Shown here piece by piece: positions 45,802 to 52,944 of a stretch of DNA of 52,944 bases. Position 1 is the stretch's first letter, and every line of letters begins with the position of its first letter. The stretch spans positions 1 to 52,944 of the forward strand of contig CABZDW010000008.1 of the NCBI GenBank assembly GCA_902524545.1, written 5' to 3'. The translations under genes were made by a program, and so were the position numbers. Source of the DNA: an uncultured Pelagibacteraceae bacterium. GTDB lineage: Bacteria; Pseudomonadota; Alphaproteobacteria; Pelagibacterales; Pelagibacteraceae. The notes beneath the pieces were generated by a model that was given only the letters and a program-made list of their open reading frames with translations, was not told where the DNA came from and did not search any database.

Positions 45802-46095
45802 TTAATTATTATTTTCTGGAATTGATGGTGTATCCTCTTCGACTTGGTCTAAAACTGAGCTAGATGGTGTCAAATCACCCCTAGATACTATCGTTAGAGC
45901 TAAACTACAAATGATAAACAGAGTTGCAACAACACCAGTTGCTTTTGTCATAAAATTTCCTGCTGACTTTGAAAACATCATATTTTCCTGGGAAACTCCG
46001 ATTCCAAGTGCTCCACCCTCTGATTTTTGCATTAAAACTAATAAAACTAAAATTAAAGCAAGAATGATATTCAGAACTAACAATATATTTTCCAT
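45802..46095 (-). CDS. secG: Protein-export membrane protein SecG
   Basis: SecG (97 aa), small two-helix subunit of SecYEG. Typical N-terminal helix ILLVLNIILALILVLLVLMQ is followed by the conserved KSEGGALGIG and the second helix after FMTKATGVVATLFI. A short acidic tail ends the protein. It starts five bases after the tpiA stop. Neighbours tpiA and pyrG agree with the standard gene order. Confidence 0.95.
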   Translation of the reverse strand: MENILLVLNIILALILVLLVLMQKSEGGALGIGVSQENMMFSKSAGNFMTKATGVVATLFIICSLALTIVSRGDLTPSSSVLDQVEEDTPSIPENNN

Positions 46096-46100
46096 GCAGG

Positions 46101-46838
46101 TTAATTATATGTTTTTTTGATTATATCAATGAATTTTTTGGGATCTTGAGACGCGCCTCCAATTAGGAATCCATCAATATTTTTTATTAACTTTAATTTA
46201 TTTATATTTTTTGGATTTACCGAACCCCCATATAAAACTTTGATATTTGTAACTTTTTTTTTTATAAAATTAATAGTGTTAAATAAGTCATCTGCTTTAG
46301 GAATTAGACCAGTCCCAATTGACCACACAGGTTCATAAGCAATTACAATATTTTTTCTTTTCTTAATTTTTTGTAAACCTACAATAATCTGTTTAGATAA
46401 AATTTTTTTAGTAATTTTTTTTCGTTTTTGACCTAAAGTTTCACCTATGCAAAAAATAACCTTTAAACCTGCTTGAGTTGCTGCTTTAATCTTGGCATTA
46501 ATTAATTTATCCGTTTCACCAGAGTCGCGATTTTCTGAATGACCTAAAATAACATATTTGGCCCCAACATTCTTTAACATCCTAGGATTTATAGAACCAG
46601 TTGAAGCACCATAGGTAAGGCTTTCATGACAGTTTTGAGCACCAACTTGAATTTTTGAATTTATAATCTTTTTAGACATTGAATGAATTAATGTACTTGG
46701 TGGGCAATAAATAATTTTAGTTTTATTTGATTTTTTAAAAATTTTTAAAAATTTGATTACTTTTTCAAGCGAATTTAATGTACTTAATGCACCAAACATT
46801 TTCCAATTAGCAATAAAATACATATATTTATTTGTCAT
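46101..46838 (-). CDS. tpiA: Triosephosphate isomerase
   Basis: Triosephosphate isomerase (245 aa). Catalytic residues are visible: Lys in FIANWKMFGA, the electrophilic His in VILGHSENRD, and the catalytic Glu in VIAYEPVWSIGTG; the phosphate-binding LYGGSVNPKN and FLIGGASQDP loops follow. Note that the usual GHSERR is GHSENR. First gene of the minus-strand run to coq10 and divergent from the PpiD-like gene across 56 bases. Confidence 0.97.
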   Translation of the reverse strand: MTNKYMYFIANWKMFGALSTLNSLEKVIKFLKIFKKSNKTKIIYCPPSTLIHSMSKKIINSKIQVGAQNCHESLTYGASTGSINPRMLKNVGAKYVILGHSENRDSGETDKLINAKIKAATQAGLKVIFCIGETLGQKRKKITKKILSKQIIVGLQKIKKRKNIVIAYEPVWSIGTGLIPKADDLFNTINFIKKKVTNIKVLYGGSVNPKNINKLKLIKNIDGFLIGGASQDPKKFIDIIKKTYN

Positions 46839-46894
46839 CTACCAAAATTTAATCTATAGGTTTGCTTTTTATAGATCAATAAATTTATATAGTA

Positions 46895-48310
46895 ATGATA
46901 GGTACTTTTAGAAATTTTGCTAAAACAAAGTTTGCTGGGATATTGGTGTTTATAATGATTATACCTTTTGTGTTTTGGGGTATGGGAAGTATGTTTAGTA
47001 GCGGAAACACAAATACAATTGCAAAAATAAATGAGTCAAATATTTCTACAGAGGAATTTATTGATTATTTAAATAATTCCGGGATTCCTCAAAATACAAT
47101 AAGAGAAAATTTAGATGATAATATTATTGAAGAAATATTATCTACAGTTGTTTCGGCTAAAATTTTAGATTTAGAAATTGAGGAGTACAATTTGATTATT
47201 TCAAAAGATACGCTACTCAAATTGATAAAAAAAAATAAAAATTTCTTAGATGAAAATGGAAATTTTCAAAGAATTAAGTATGAAAAATTTTTACTTGAAA
47301 ATAATCAAACGGCTCCTCAGTTTGAATTGCGTCTAAAAAATCGTGAATTACAAAAGAACTTATTTAGTTTCGTGGGTGCTGGAACTGTTACTCCAAAATT
47401 TTTAATAAAAAAACTTTATGAAGAAGAAAATAGAAAATTAGAGATAGATTATATAAATTTAAACGCATTTTATAAAAAAAAAGATAGTTTTACAGATAAC
47501 GATATAAAAAAATTTTTAGAGGAAAATAAAGATAATTTAAAAGTGGAATATATTGATTTTGATTATTCTATAATAAATCCTAAAAATTTAGTTGGTGTAG
47601 ATGAATTTAATCAGGCTTTTTTTGATAAAATTGACCAAATAGAAATTGATATTTCAAATGAACTTCCTTTTGAGACAATTGTTACAAACTTTAATTTAAA
47701 GTCTAAAAAAATTAAAGATTTTAGATTAACTTATGACAAGAACGAAATTGAAAAAAAGATATTTGAAGCAAGAAATAATGAGTTTGATATCATTGAATTT
47801 AAAGATGACTATATTCTCTATAAAATAACAAAATCAGAACAACTTTCTCCTAACTTAAATGATCTAGTTCTTAGAGAAGAGATCCTAGGATTAATATATG
47901 AAAGAAATAAGTATGAATATAATAAGGATTTAATAAAAAAAATTGATGAAAAAAACTTTGATGATGAAAATTTTGTAGAAATGGGACGTAATAAAATTAA
48001 AAATTTATTATTAAATTCTGTCAAAGATAACAAAAAATTTGATATTAAAGCAGTAGAACTTATGTACTCGTTACCTGTAAATTCTTTTACCCTTATAAAT
48101 GATGAGATGAGCAACATTTATTTAGCTAAAATAAAGAACTTTCAAAATGAAACAATGGAAAATAATGACAAAATAAATGAATATGCGAGTAAACAAAATT
48201 CAAATTTAAAAAATGATATGTTAAAATCTTATGATTTATATCTCAACAGCAGGTATGATGTTACTTTAAATCAAAAAACAATAGAACGAGTTAAAAATTT
48301 CTTTCAATGA
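46895..48310 (+). CDS. PpiD/SurA-like periplasmic chaperone lacking a PPIase domain
   Basis: Membrane-anchored periplasmic folding factor (471 aa) at the locus where Alphaproteobacteria encode the PpiD-type peptidyl-prolyl isomerase, just before trpE. N-terminal MIGTFRNFAKTKFAGILVF and an inner-membrane helix (about residues 13-33, ending FWGMGSMFSS) are typical, followed by a SurA_N-like chaperone region (KINESNISTEEFIDYLNN to QFELRLKNRELQKNL). A parvulin signature is not visible, and the protein is about 150 residues shorter than usual PpiD (~620), so the isomerase domain seems lost. I infer chaperone-only activity. Overlaps trpE by four bases. Confidence 0.82.
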   Translation: MIGTFRNFAKTKFAGILVFIMIIPFVFWGMGSMFSSGNTNTIAKINESNISTEEFIDYLNNSGIPQNTIRENLDDNIIEEILSTVVSAKILDLEIEEYNLIISKDTLLKLIKKNKNFLDENGNFQRIKYEKFLLENNQTAPQFELRLKNRELQKNLFSFVGAGTVTPKFLIKKLYEEENRKLEIDYINLNAFYKKKDSFTDNDIKKFLEENKDNLKVEYIDFDYSIINPKNLVGVDEFNQAFFDKIDQIEIDISNELPFETIVTNFNLKSKKIKDFRLTYDKNEIEKKIFEARNNEFDIIEFKDDYILYKITKSEQLSPNLNDLVLREEILGLIYERNKYEYNKDLIKKIDEKNFDDENFVEMGRNKIKNLLLNSVKDNKKFDIKAVELMYSLPVNSFTLINDEMSNIYLAKIKNFQNETMENNDKINEYASKQNSNLKNDMLKSYDLYLNSRYDVTLNQKTIERVKNFFQ

Positions 48311-49767
48311 ACTTAAATCGAAGCTTCAAAGATTTTAAGTTTCGACATAGAAGCAATAAAAATCAAATCATATATACTTCAAAAAAAATTAAAGAAGATG
48401 AGGAGATCTTAAATTTAATAGATAATTTTTTAAATGAAAAAAATAGCTTTATATTTGAGTCAGTAGAGAAAGGTAAGATCAAAGGAAGATACACTATATT
48501 TGGTAAAAATCCTGATAAGATATGGGAATTTAGAAATAAAGATTCTTATTTAATCCAAAATGATAAGAAAATTAAACTTAAAGATAAACCTGAAAACTTG
48601 ATTGAGAAAATAATTGAGGAATTTAAATTTGAAACTCCTAAAAGTTTACCAAAACTTTGTTCTTTAATTTCAGGATATTTCTCTTACGATTCTATAAGAT
48701 ATATAGAGAAAATTCCTAATAATTGTAAGGATGATCTGAATATACCTGATGTAAGACTTCTGCGACCAAGAACACTTATAATTCACGATAATTTAAAAAA
48801 AGAGATATTCTTTATTATAAATATCTACAAAGACGAAAAAATTAGAGATTATAAAAAAAAATATGACGAGATAAGATCAGATCTTTTTAGATTACTAATT
48901 CAGTCATCAATTAAAAATATAGATAATAGAACTCAATTAAAATCAAATAATATTAAAGTTAAATCAAATACCTCCAAAAATAAATTCTTACAGATGGTCA
49001 ATAAAGCAAAAAAATATATAAAATTGGGAGATATATTTCAGGTAGTTTTAAGTCAAAGATTTGAAGCCAAGTTAACAAAAAAACCAATTGATATTTATAA
49101 GAAACTTAGAGTGACTAACCCATCACCTTTTATGTTTTTTTTTAACTTCAGCGACTTTCAGATTATTGGTGCTAGCCCAGAAATATTAGTGAGATTAAGG
49201 GATAATAAAATTACTGTAAGACCAATCGCAGGAACAAGACCAAGAGGCAAAACATTGAGGGAAGATCGTTTTTATGAAAAAGATCTTCTTAATGATAAAA
49301 AAGAACTTTCAGAGCACTTGATGCTATTAGATTTAGGAAGAAATGATGCTGGTAAAGTTTCAAAAATTGATACGGTAAAAGTAACTGAAAGCTTTATTAT
49401 TGAGAGATATTCTCATGTAATGCATATAGTATCCAATGTCATTGGTGAATATAATAAGAAATTTTCAAAGTTTAAATCACTTCTAGCTGGTTTCCCTGCA
49501 GGAACTGTTTCTGGTGCTCCAAAAATTAGAGCTATGGAAATAATTGACGAATTAGAAACAACAAAGAGAAAAGTTTATGCTGGTGGTATAGGTTATTTTT
49601 CAGCAAACGGAGAATTTGATACATGCATAGCCTTAAGAACAGCTGTAGCTAAAAAAGATAAATTTTATGTTCAGGCTGGAGCTGGAATTGTTGCAGATAG
49701 CAAACCTTTAAAAGAATATGAGGAAACTGTTAATAAGGCAAAAGCCTTAATTAATGCTTTAAAATGA
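48307..49767 (+). CDS. trpE: Anthranilate synthase component I
   Basis: TrpE (486 aa), converting chorismate to anthranilate with ammonia from TrpG. The chorismate-binding domain shows VVLSQRFEAKL, IGASPEILVRL, RPIAGTRPRGK, LLDLGRNDAGKV, PAGTVSGAPKIRAMEII and the C-terminal GAGIVADSKPLKEYEET. The N-terminal domain is diverged, but a SKK-like feedback site cannot be judged by eye. No leader peptide or trp attenuator is seen because its ATG lies inside the end of the PpiD-like gene (ATGA). Confidence 0.97.
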   Translation: MNLNRSFKDFKFRHRSNKNQIIYTSKKIKEDEEILNLIDNFLNEKNSFIFESVEKGKIKGRYTIFGKNPDKIWEFRNKDSYLIQNDKKIKLKDKPENLIEKIIEEFKFETPKSLPKLCSLISGYFSYDSIRYIEKIPNNCKDDLNIPDVRLLRPRTLIIHDNLKKEIFFIINIYKDEKIRDYKKKYDEIRSDLFRLLIQSSIKNIDNRTQLKSNNIKVKSNTSKNKFLQMVNKAKKYIKLGDIFQVVLSQRFEAKLTKKPIDIYKKLRVTNPSPFMFFFNFSDFQIIGASPEILVRLRDNKITVRPIAGTRPRGKTLREDRFYEKDLLNDKKELSEHLMLLDLGRNDAGKVSKIDTVKVTESFIIERYSHVMHIVSNVIGEYNKKFSKFKSLLAGFPAGTVSGAPKIRAMEIIDELETTKRKVYAGGIGYFSANGEFDTCIALRTAVAKKDKFYVQAGAGIVADSKPLKEYEETVNKAKALINALK

Positions 49768-50333
49768 AAAAAATAATTCTAATAGATAATTACGATAGTT
49801 TCACTTTTAATCTTTATCACTACATATCTTCATTAAAAGTTCATGTAGATGTAATTAGAAACGATCAAATTACATCCAATCAGATATTAAAAAGAAGATA
49901 TAATAAAATTGTAATTTCCCCAGGCCCAGGTAATCCTAATCAATCAGGTAATTGTTTAAAAATAGTCAAATCTTTATATAAAAAAATTCCAATACTTGGG
50001 GTTTGTCTTGGACATCAAATAATAGGACAAGTATTTGGTTCTAAAATTGTTCAAGCTAAAAGACTAATGCATGGTAAAACAAGTAAAATAATCTCAAAAA
50101 AATTAGGAATTTTAAAAAATCTTCCAAAATCATTTGAAGCAACACGGTATCACAGCTTAATTATTGACAAAAAATCACTATCAAAACATCTTGAAATCAC
50201 GGCTGAGAGTGAAGATGGTTTGATTATGGCTGTTCAACATAAAAATTATGATGTTCATGGAGTGCAATTTCACCCTGAAAGTATTAAAACTAAATTAGGT
50301 ATTAAAATTTTAAAAAATTTTATTAAAATCTAA
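49764..50333 (+). CDS. trpG: Anthranilate synthase component II (glutamine amidotransferase)
   Basis: TrpG (189 aa), class I amidotransferase feeding ammonia to TrpE. It has LIDNYDSFTFNLYHYI at the start, ISPGPGNPNQSG, the nucleophile in LGVCLGHQIIGQ and the His-Glu pair in GVQFHPESIKT. Could also serve as PabA, as often in compact genomes, but its trp-operon context makes TrpG primary. Overlaps trpE by four bases (ATGA). Confidence 0.96.
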   Translation: MKKIILIDNYDSFTFNLYHYISSLKVHVDVIRNDQITSNQILKRRYNKIVISPGPGNPNQSGNCLKIVKSLYKKIPILGVCLGHQIIGQVFGSKIVQAKRLMHGKTSKIISKKLGILKNLPKSFEATRYHSLIIDKKSLSKHLEITAESEDGLIMAVQHKNYDVHGVQFHPESIKTKLGIKILKNFIKI

Positions 50334-50338
50334 AATCA

Positions 50339-51331
50339 ATGAAACAATTTATAGACAAAATTAAAAATAAAAGAGACCTAACTTTTGAAGAAAGCAAGGC
50401 AGCTTTTGAATTATTAATGGACGGTAGAGCAAATGAGCAGGATATATTTGATTTTTTGACGCTTTTATCTGCTAAGGGTGAGTCTTCAGGTGAAATAGCG
50501 GGTGGTGTCTACGTACTTAGAAATAAGTCTAAAAGAGTAAATGTAGAAAATTGTGTTGATACATGTGGTACTGGTGGAGATGGAATGAATACACTTAATA
50601 TATCTACAGCATCTGCACTATTACTTGCTAGTATGAACGTTAAAGTGGCTAAACATGGGAATAAAGCTGTATCATCTAAGTGTGGATCAGGTGATGTATT
50701 AGAGGCTTTGAAAATAAAAATAAATTTGGAACCAAAAGAAATAGAAGATCAAATAAATAAAAATAATTTTGGTTTCATGTTTGCTCCTAATTATCATAGT
50801 GCTATGAGGTTTGTTGGTCCAACGAGAAAAAAAATTGGAAAGAGAACAATATTTAATATGATCGGACCGTTAAGTAGCCCTGCTTTAGTAAAAAGACAGG
50901 TAGTTGGTGTCTTTGATAAAAAACTTTTAAGAATATTTGCAAATGCTTTAAATAACTTAGACATAAAATTTGCATGGATTGTAAATAGCGAGGATGGCTT
51001 AGATGAAATTTCGCCGTATGCTAAAACAAATGTTATTCAATTAAAAGATAATAAAATTTCTGAAATTATTATTGATCCAAAGGAATTAAAGATTAATGCA
51101 GATAAATTTGAAAATCTTGTTGGAGATGATGCAAAATTCAATGCAGAAAAAATGATTAACATATTTAAAGGTGAGGATAATGATTTTTCCAAAGCAGTAT
51201 GTCTAAATGCTGCAGCTGGATTAATTGTAAATGAAAACCATAAAGAGTTTACAGAAGCGTATAAAAATGCAAGAGAGCATATTTTATCTAATAAAGTTAT
51301 CGAACATTTGGAAATAATTCAAAATGCCTGA
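50339..51331 (+). CDS. trpD: Anthranilate phosphoribosyltransferase
   Basis: TrpD (330 aa), attaching phosphoribose from PRPP to anthranilate. Diagnostic DTCGTGGDGMNTLNISTAS and KHGNKAVSSKCGSGDVLEAL motifs, plus FMFAPNYHSAMRFVGPTRKK and NMIGPLSSPA, are intact. It starts five bases after trpG and overlaps trpC by eight bases. Separate trpD and trpG reading frames, rather than a fused trpGD, match alphaproteobacterial trpEGDC arrangements. Confidence 0.97.
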   Translation: MKQFIDKIKNKRDLTFEESKAAFELLMDGRANEQDIFDFLTLLSAKGESSGEIAGGVYVLRNKSKRVNVENCVDTCGTGGDGMNTLNISTASALLLASMNVKVAKHGNKAVSSKCGSGDVLEALKIKINLEPKEIEDQINKNNFGFMFAPNYHSAMRFVGPTRKKIGKRTIFNMIGPLSSPALVKRQVVGVFDKKLLRIFANALNNLDIKFAWIVNSEDGLDEISPYAKTNVIQLKDNKISEIIIDPKELKINADKFENLVGDDAKFNAEKMINIFKGEDNDFSKAVCLNAAAGLIVNENHKEFTEAYKNAREHILSNKVIEHLEIIQNA

Positions 51332-52115
51332 AAATATTCTTGAAAAAATAATTAAAAAGAAAATAGAAAAGATTGAAGATTCTAAAAAAAATATTTCAAT
51401 AGACTCATTAAATGAGTTAATAGAGAAAAATAAAACTTTTATTAATTTTAAAGAAAATATTGAAAAAAATATTAAAGAAAATAAATTTTCTATTATTGCT
51501 GAGATCAAAAAAGCAAGTCCTTCTGCAGGTGTAATCATAGATGATTATGACCCTGTTAAAATAGCTAGTATATATCATGATAATAATGCTACTTGTTTAT
51601 CGGTTTTGACTGAGGAAGATTTTTTTTTAGGAGATTTAACACATATAAGTCAAATTAAACAAAATATTGATTTACCAATTCTTTGTAAGGATTTCTTTGT
51701 AGATAAATTTCAAATTCCATTAGCAAAAAGTCATGGAGCAGATGCAATATTAATTATATTAGCTGGTGTAAGTGAAAGCCTTGCGAATGAGTTATATGAA
51801 GAAGCACTTAAATTAAATATGTCTGTGATAGTTGAGGTGCATACAGTTGAGGAAGCAAAACAAGCTTTAAAATTTAAAGAAGCATTAATTGGAATCAATA
51901 ATAGGAACTTAAAAACTCTTAAAACTGATATAAATACAACTTTTGATATTCATGATGTTCTAGTTAATCATAAAGGTCCTTTAATTTCTGAGAGTGGAAT
52001 AAAATCAAAAGAAGAACTATTAGAACTCTCAAATAAAACCTCTATTAAAACTTTTCTAATTGGTGAATCACTTTTGAAAAATTTGGAAAATAATTCCATT
52101 TTCACCGTTATTTAA
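51324..52115 (+). CDS. trpC: Indole-3-glycerol phosphate synthase
   Basis: TrpC (263 aa), closing the indole ring. The TIM-barrel motifs IAEIKKASPSAGVI, LTEEDFFLGDL, LPILCKDFFVDKFQI, IVEVHTVEEA, IGINNRNLKTL and SESGIKSKEEL are all present, with catalytic Lys and Glu residues. It is the last trp gene here; trpB, trpA and trpF are not in the window. In other Alphaproteobacteria moaC and moeA often follow; here lexA follows after 89 bases. Confidence 0.97.
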   Translation: MPENILEKIIKKKIEKIEDSKKNISIDSLNELIEKNKTFINFKENIEKNIKENKFSIIAEIKKASPSAGVIIDDYDPVKIASIYHDNNATCLSVLTEEDFFLGDLTHISQIKQNIDLPILCKDFFVDKFQIPLAKSHGADAILIILAGVSESLANELYEEALKLNMSVIVEVHTVEEAKQALKFKEALIGINNRNLKTLKTDINTTFDIHDVLVNHKGPLISESGIKSKEELLELSNKTSIKTFLIGESLLKNLENNSIFTVI

Positions 52116-52135
52116 TCAAATAGTTCCCTATTTTA

Positions 52136-52180
52136 TTGACTTTTTTTACTATTGTGAATTGAAGAGAACTTTTGTAGAAC
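52136..52180 (+). promoter_or_regulatory. lexA promoter region with an alphaproteobacterial SOS box
   Basis: GAAC-TTTTGTA-GAAC at 52166-52180 is the direct-repeat GAAC-N7-GAAC (complement GTTC-N7-GTTC) operator known for alphaproteobacterial LexA, unlike the CTG-N10-CAG palindrome of enteric bacteria. It lies 24 bases upstream of the lexA start. A TTGACT at 52136-52141 may be the -35 box; no convincing -10 box is visible. I infer autorepression of lexA. Confidence 0.8.
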
Positions 52181-52204
52181 AGATTTTGTACGATATTTGT
52201 TCTT

Positions 52205-52882
52205 ATGCTAACAAAAAAACAAAAAAACCTGCTTTTATTTATCAACAAGAAATTGAGAAGTTCTGGTGTTTCTCCATCTTATGAGGAAATGAAAGCTTCT
52301 TTAAACCTTAAATCTAAGTCAGGAATTCATAGACTTATAAGTGCTTTAGAGGAAAGAGGTTTTATTAAAAGACTTGCTCATAAAGCTAGAGCTTTAGAAG
52401 TAATTAAATTGCCAGAAACGGCTTCTGCAAATGATATTTATAATAGTTTTTCACCAAGTGTGATCAAAGGTGGTTTAGATGAGGAAAATTTATCCTCAGA
52501 TGATGCTGAGGTGCCAGTTTTAGGAAAAATTGCTGCGGGGACACCTGTTGAAGCTATTCAAAATGAAGTTTCAAGAATACCTTTACCAAGCAATTTAGAG
52601 AAAAATGGAGATTATTTTGGTTTGAAAGTTCAAGGGGACTCAATGATTGAAGCTGGAATTCACGAAGGCGATACAGTTATCATTAAAAGAACAGATACAG
52701 CTGATAATGGAAAAATTGTTGTTGCCCTAATTGATGAACATGAAGCAATGTTAAAAAGAATTAGAAAAAAAGGTAAAGTTGTTGCGTTAGAAAGTGCCAA
52801 TAAAAATTACGAAACTAAAATATTTGGCCCTGATAGAGTAAAAGTTCAAGGTGTATTAGTATCTTTATATAGAAACTTCTAA
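52205..52882 (+). CDS. lexA: LexA repressor
   Basis: SOS repressor/autoprotease (225 aa). The N-terminal winged helix spans residues 1-65 ([37 protein letters not shown]). The self-cleavage Ala-Gly site is in [11 protein letters not shown], the catalytic Ser in [15 protein letters not shown] and the Lys in [12 protein letters not shown], so the protein should be cleavable on RecA activation. Autoregulation is supported by the upstream GAAC-N7-GAAC box. UvrA, encoded at the left edge, is a usual member of the same regulon. Confidence 0.97.
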   Translation: MLTKKQKNLLLFINKKLRSSGVSPSYEEMKASLNLKSKSGIHRLISALEERGFIKRLAHKARALEVIKLPETASANDIYNSFSPSVIKGGLDEENLSSDDAEVPVLGKIAAGTPVEAIQNEVSRIPLPSNLEKNGDYFGLKVQGDSMIEAGIHEGDTVIIKRTDTADNGKIVVALIDEHEAMLKRIRKKGKVVALESANKNYETKIFGPDRVKVQGVLVSLYRNF

Positions 52883-52904
52883 AAAAATAGTCTAAACCAT
52901 TTTA

Positions 52905-52944
52905 ATGAAAAAAGTGGCAACTAGATTTGCTCCCTCACCTACTG
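52905..52944 (+). CDS. gltX: Glutamyl-tRNA synthetase, N-terminal fragment
   Basis: The first 13 codons before the window ends, reading MKKVATRFAPSPT, the start of the conserved RFAPSPTGxLHIG motif of class I glutamyl-tRNA synthetase. It lies 22 bases after lexA. The gene is probably complete beyond the window. In many Alphaproteobacteria comEC stands between lexA and gltX; it is absent here. Confidence 0.85.
   Translation, partial: MKKVATRFAPSPT

Noticed and set aside
48200-48310. A trp leader peptide/attenuator before trpE
   Set aside because: The trpE start lies inside the end of the upstream coding sequence; there is no room for a leader peptide and no tandem Trp codons or terminator hairpin is visible.

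Overview
This window is a 53-kb piece of a very AT-rich (about 30% G+C by eye), extremely compact alphaproteobacterial chromosome. Gene content, gene order and compaction fit the SAR11 clade (Pelagibacterales, 'Candidatus Pelagibacter' type). Supporting points are classic alphaproteobacterial neighbourhoods (dgt-argS-nagZ-scpAB-tatABC-serS-yajC-secDF; pyrG-kdsA-eno-ftsB-lipA-coq10-cinA-pgpA-ispDF; ntrYX-trkA; trpEGDC-lexA-gltX) with internal genes removed, many one-base TAATG or four-base ATGA overlaps, and almost no intergenic DNA. I see no transposon, prophage, CRISPR array or rRNA, and no gene-free stretch longer than 300 bases.

Layout. 1-1057: end of uvrA and a urate-oxidase-type membrane protein. 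1054-11837 (minus): protein export (secF, secD, yajC, tatC, tatB, tatA), serS, chromosome segregation (scpB, scpA), peptidoglycan recycling (nagZ), a small membrane protein, argS and dgt. 11888-12981: Fe-S carrier and exonuclease III. 12978-16426: zinc module, znuA divergent from znuC-znuB-zur with two palindromic Zur-like boxes between, then a DUF3147-type membrane protein. 16474-19695: circularly permuted ATP-grasp protein divergent from an Anbu proteasome-like hydrolase, followed by a small membrane protein and an aquaporin-family channel. 19887-20852: PiT-like carrier behind a long leader. 20919-26786 (minus): valS-ilvD-manC-dgkA, each joined by a one-base overlap.

26907-27107: tRNA-Cys and tRNA-Asn. 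27117-32094 (minus): XRE regulator and the general amino-acid ABC transporter aapJ-aapQ-aapM-aapP, with a strong terminator after aapJ and two perfect stem-loops in the aapJ 5' leader. 32269-32345: tRNA-Arg. 32380-38319 (minus): ntrY-ntrX-trkA-trkH, joining a two-component system to potassium uptake. 38346-40409: ispDF, pgpA, cinA. 40386-46838 (minus): coq10-like, lipA, ftsB, eno, kdsA, pyrG, secG, tpiA. 46895-52944: PpiD-like chaperone, trpE-trpG-trpD-trpC, lexA behind a GAAC-N7-GAAC SOS box, and the first codons of gltX.

Most of the window is core metabolism and housekeeping. The items I rate most worth a second look are: a stripped-down Anbu/ATP-grasp pair; an NtrX whose AAA+ domain has lost the sigma-54 contact loop and the Walker B glutamate; the structured aapJ leader plus intercistronic terminator; a divergent PiT-like carrier with an unexplained leader; and the valS-ilvD overlap that links valine synthesis to valine charging.
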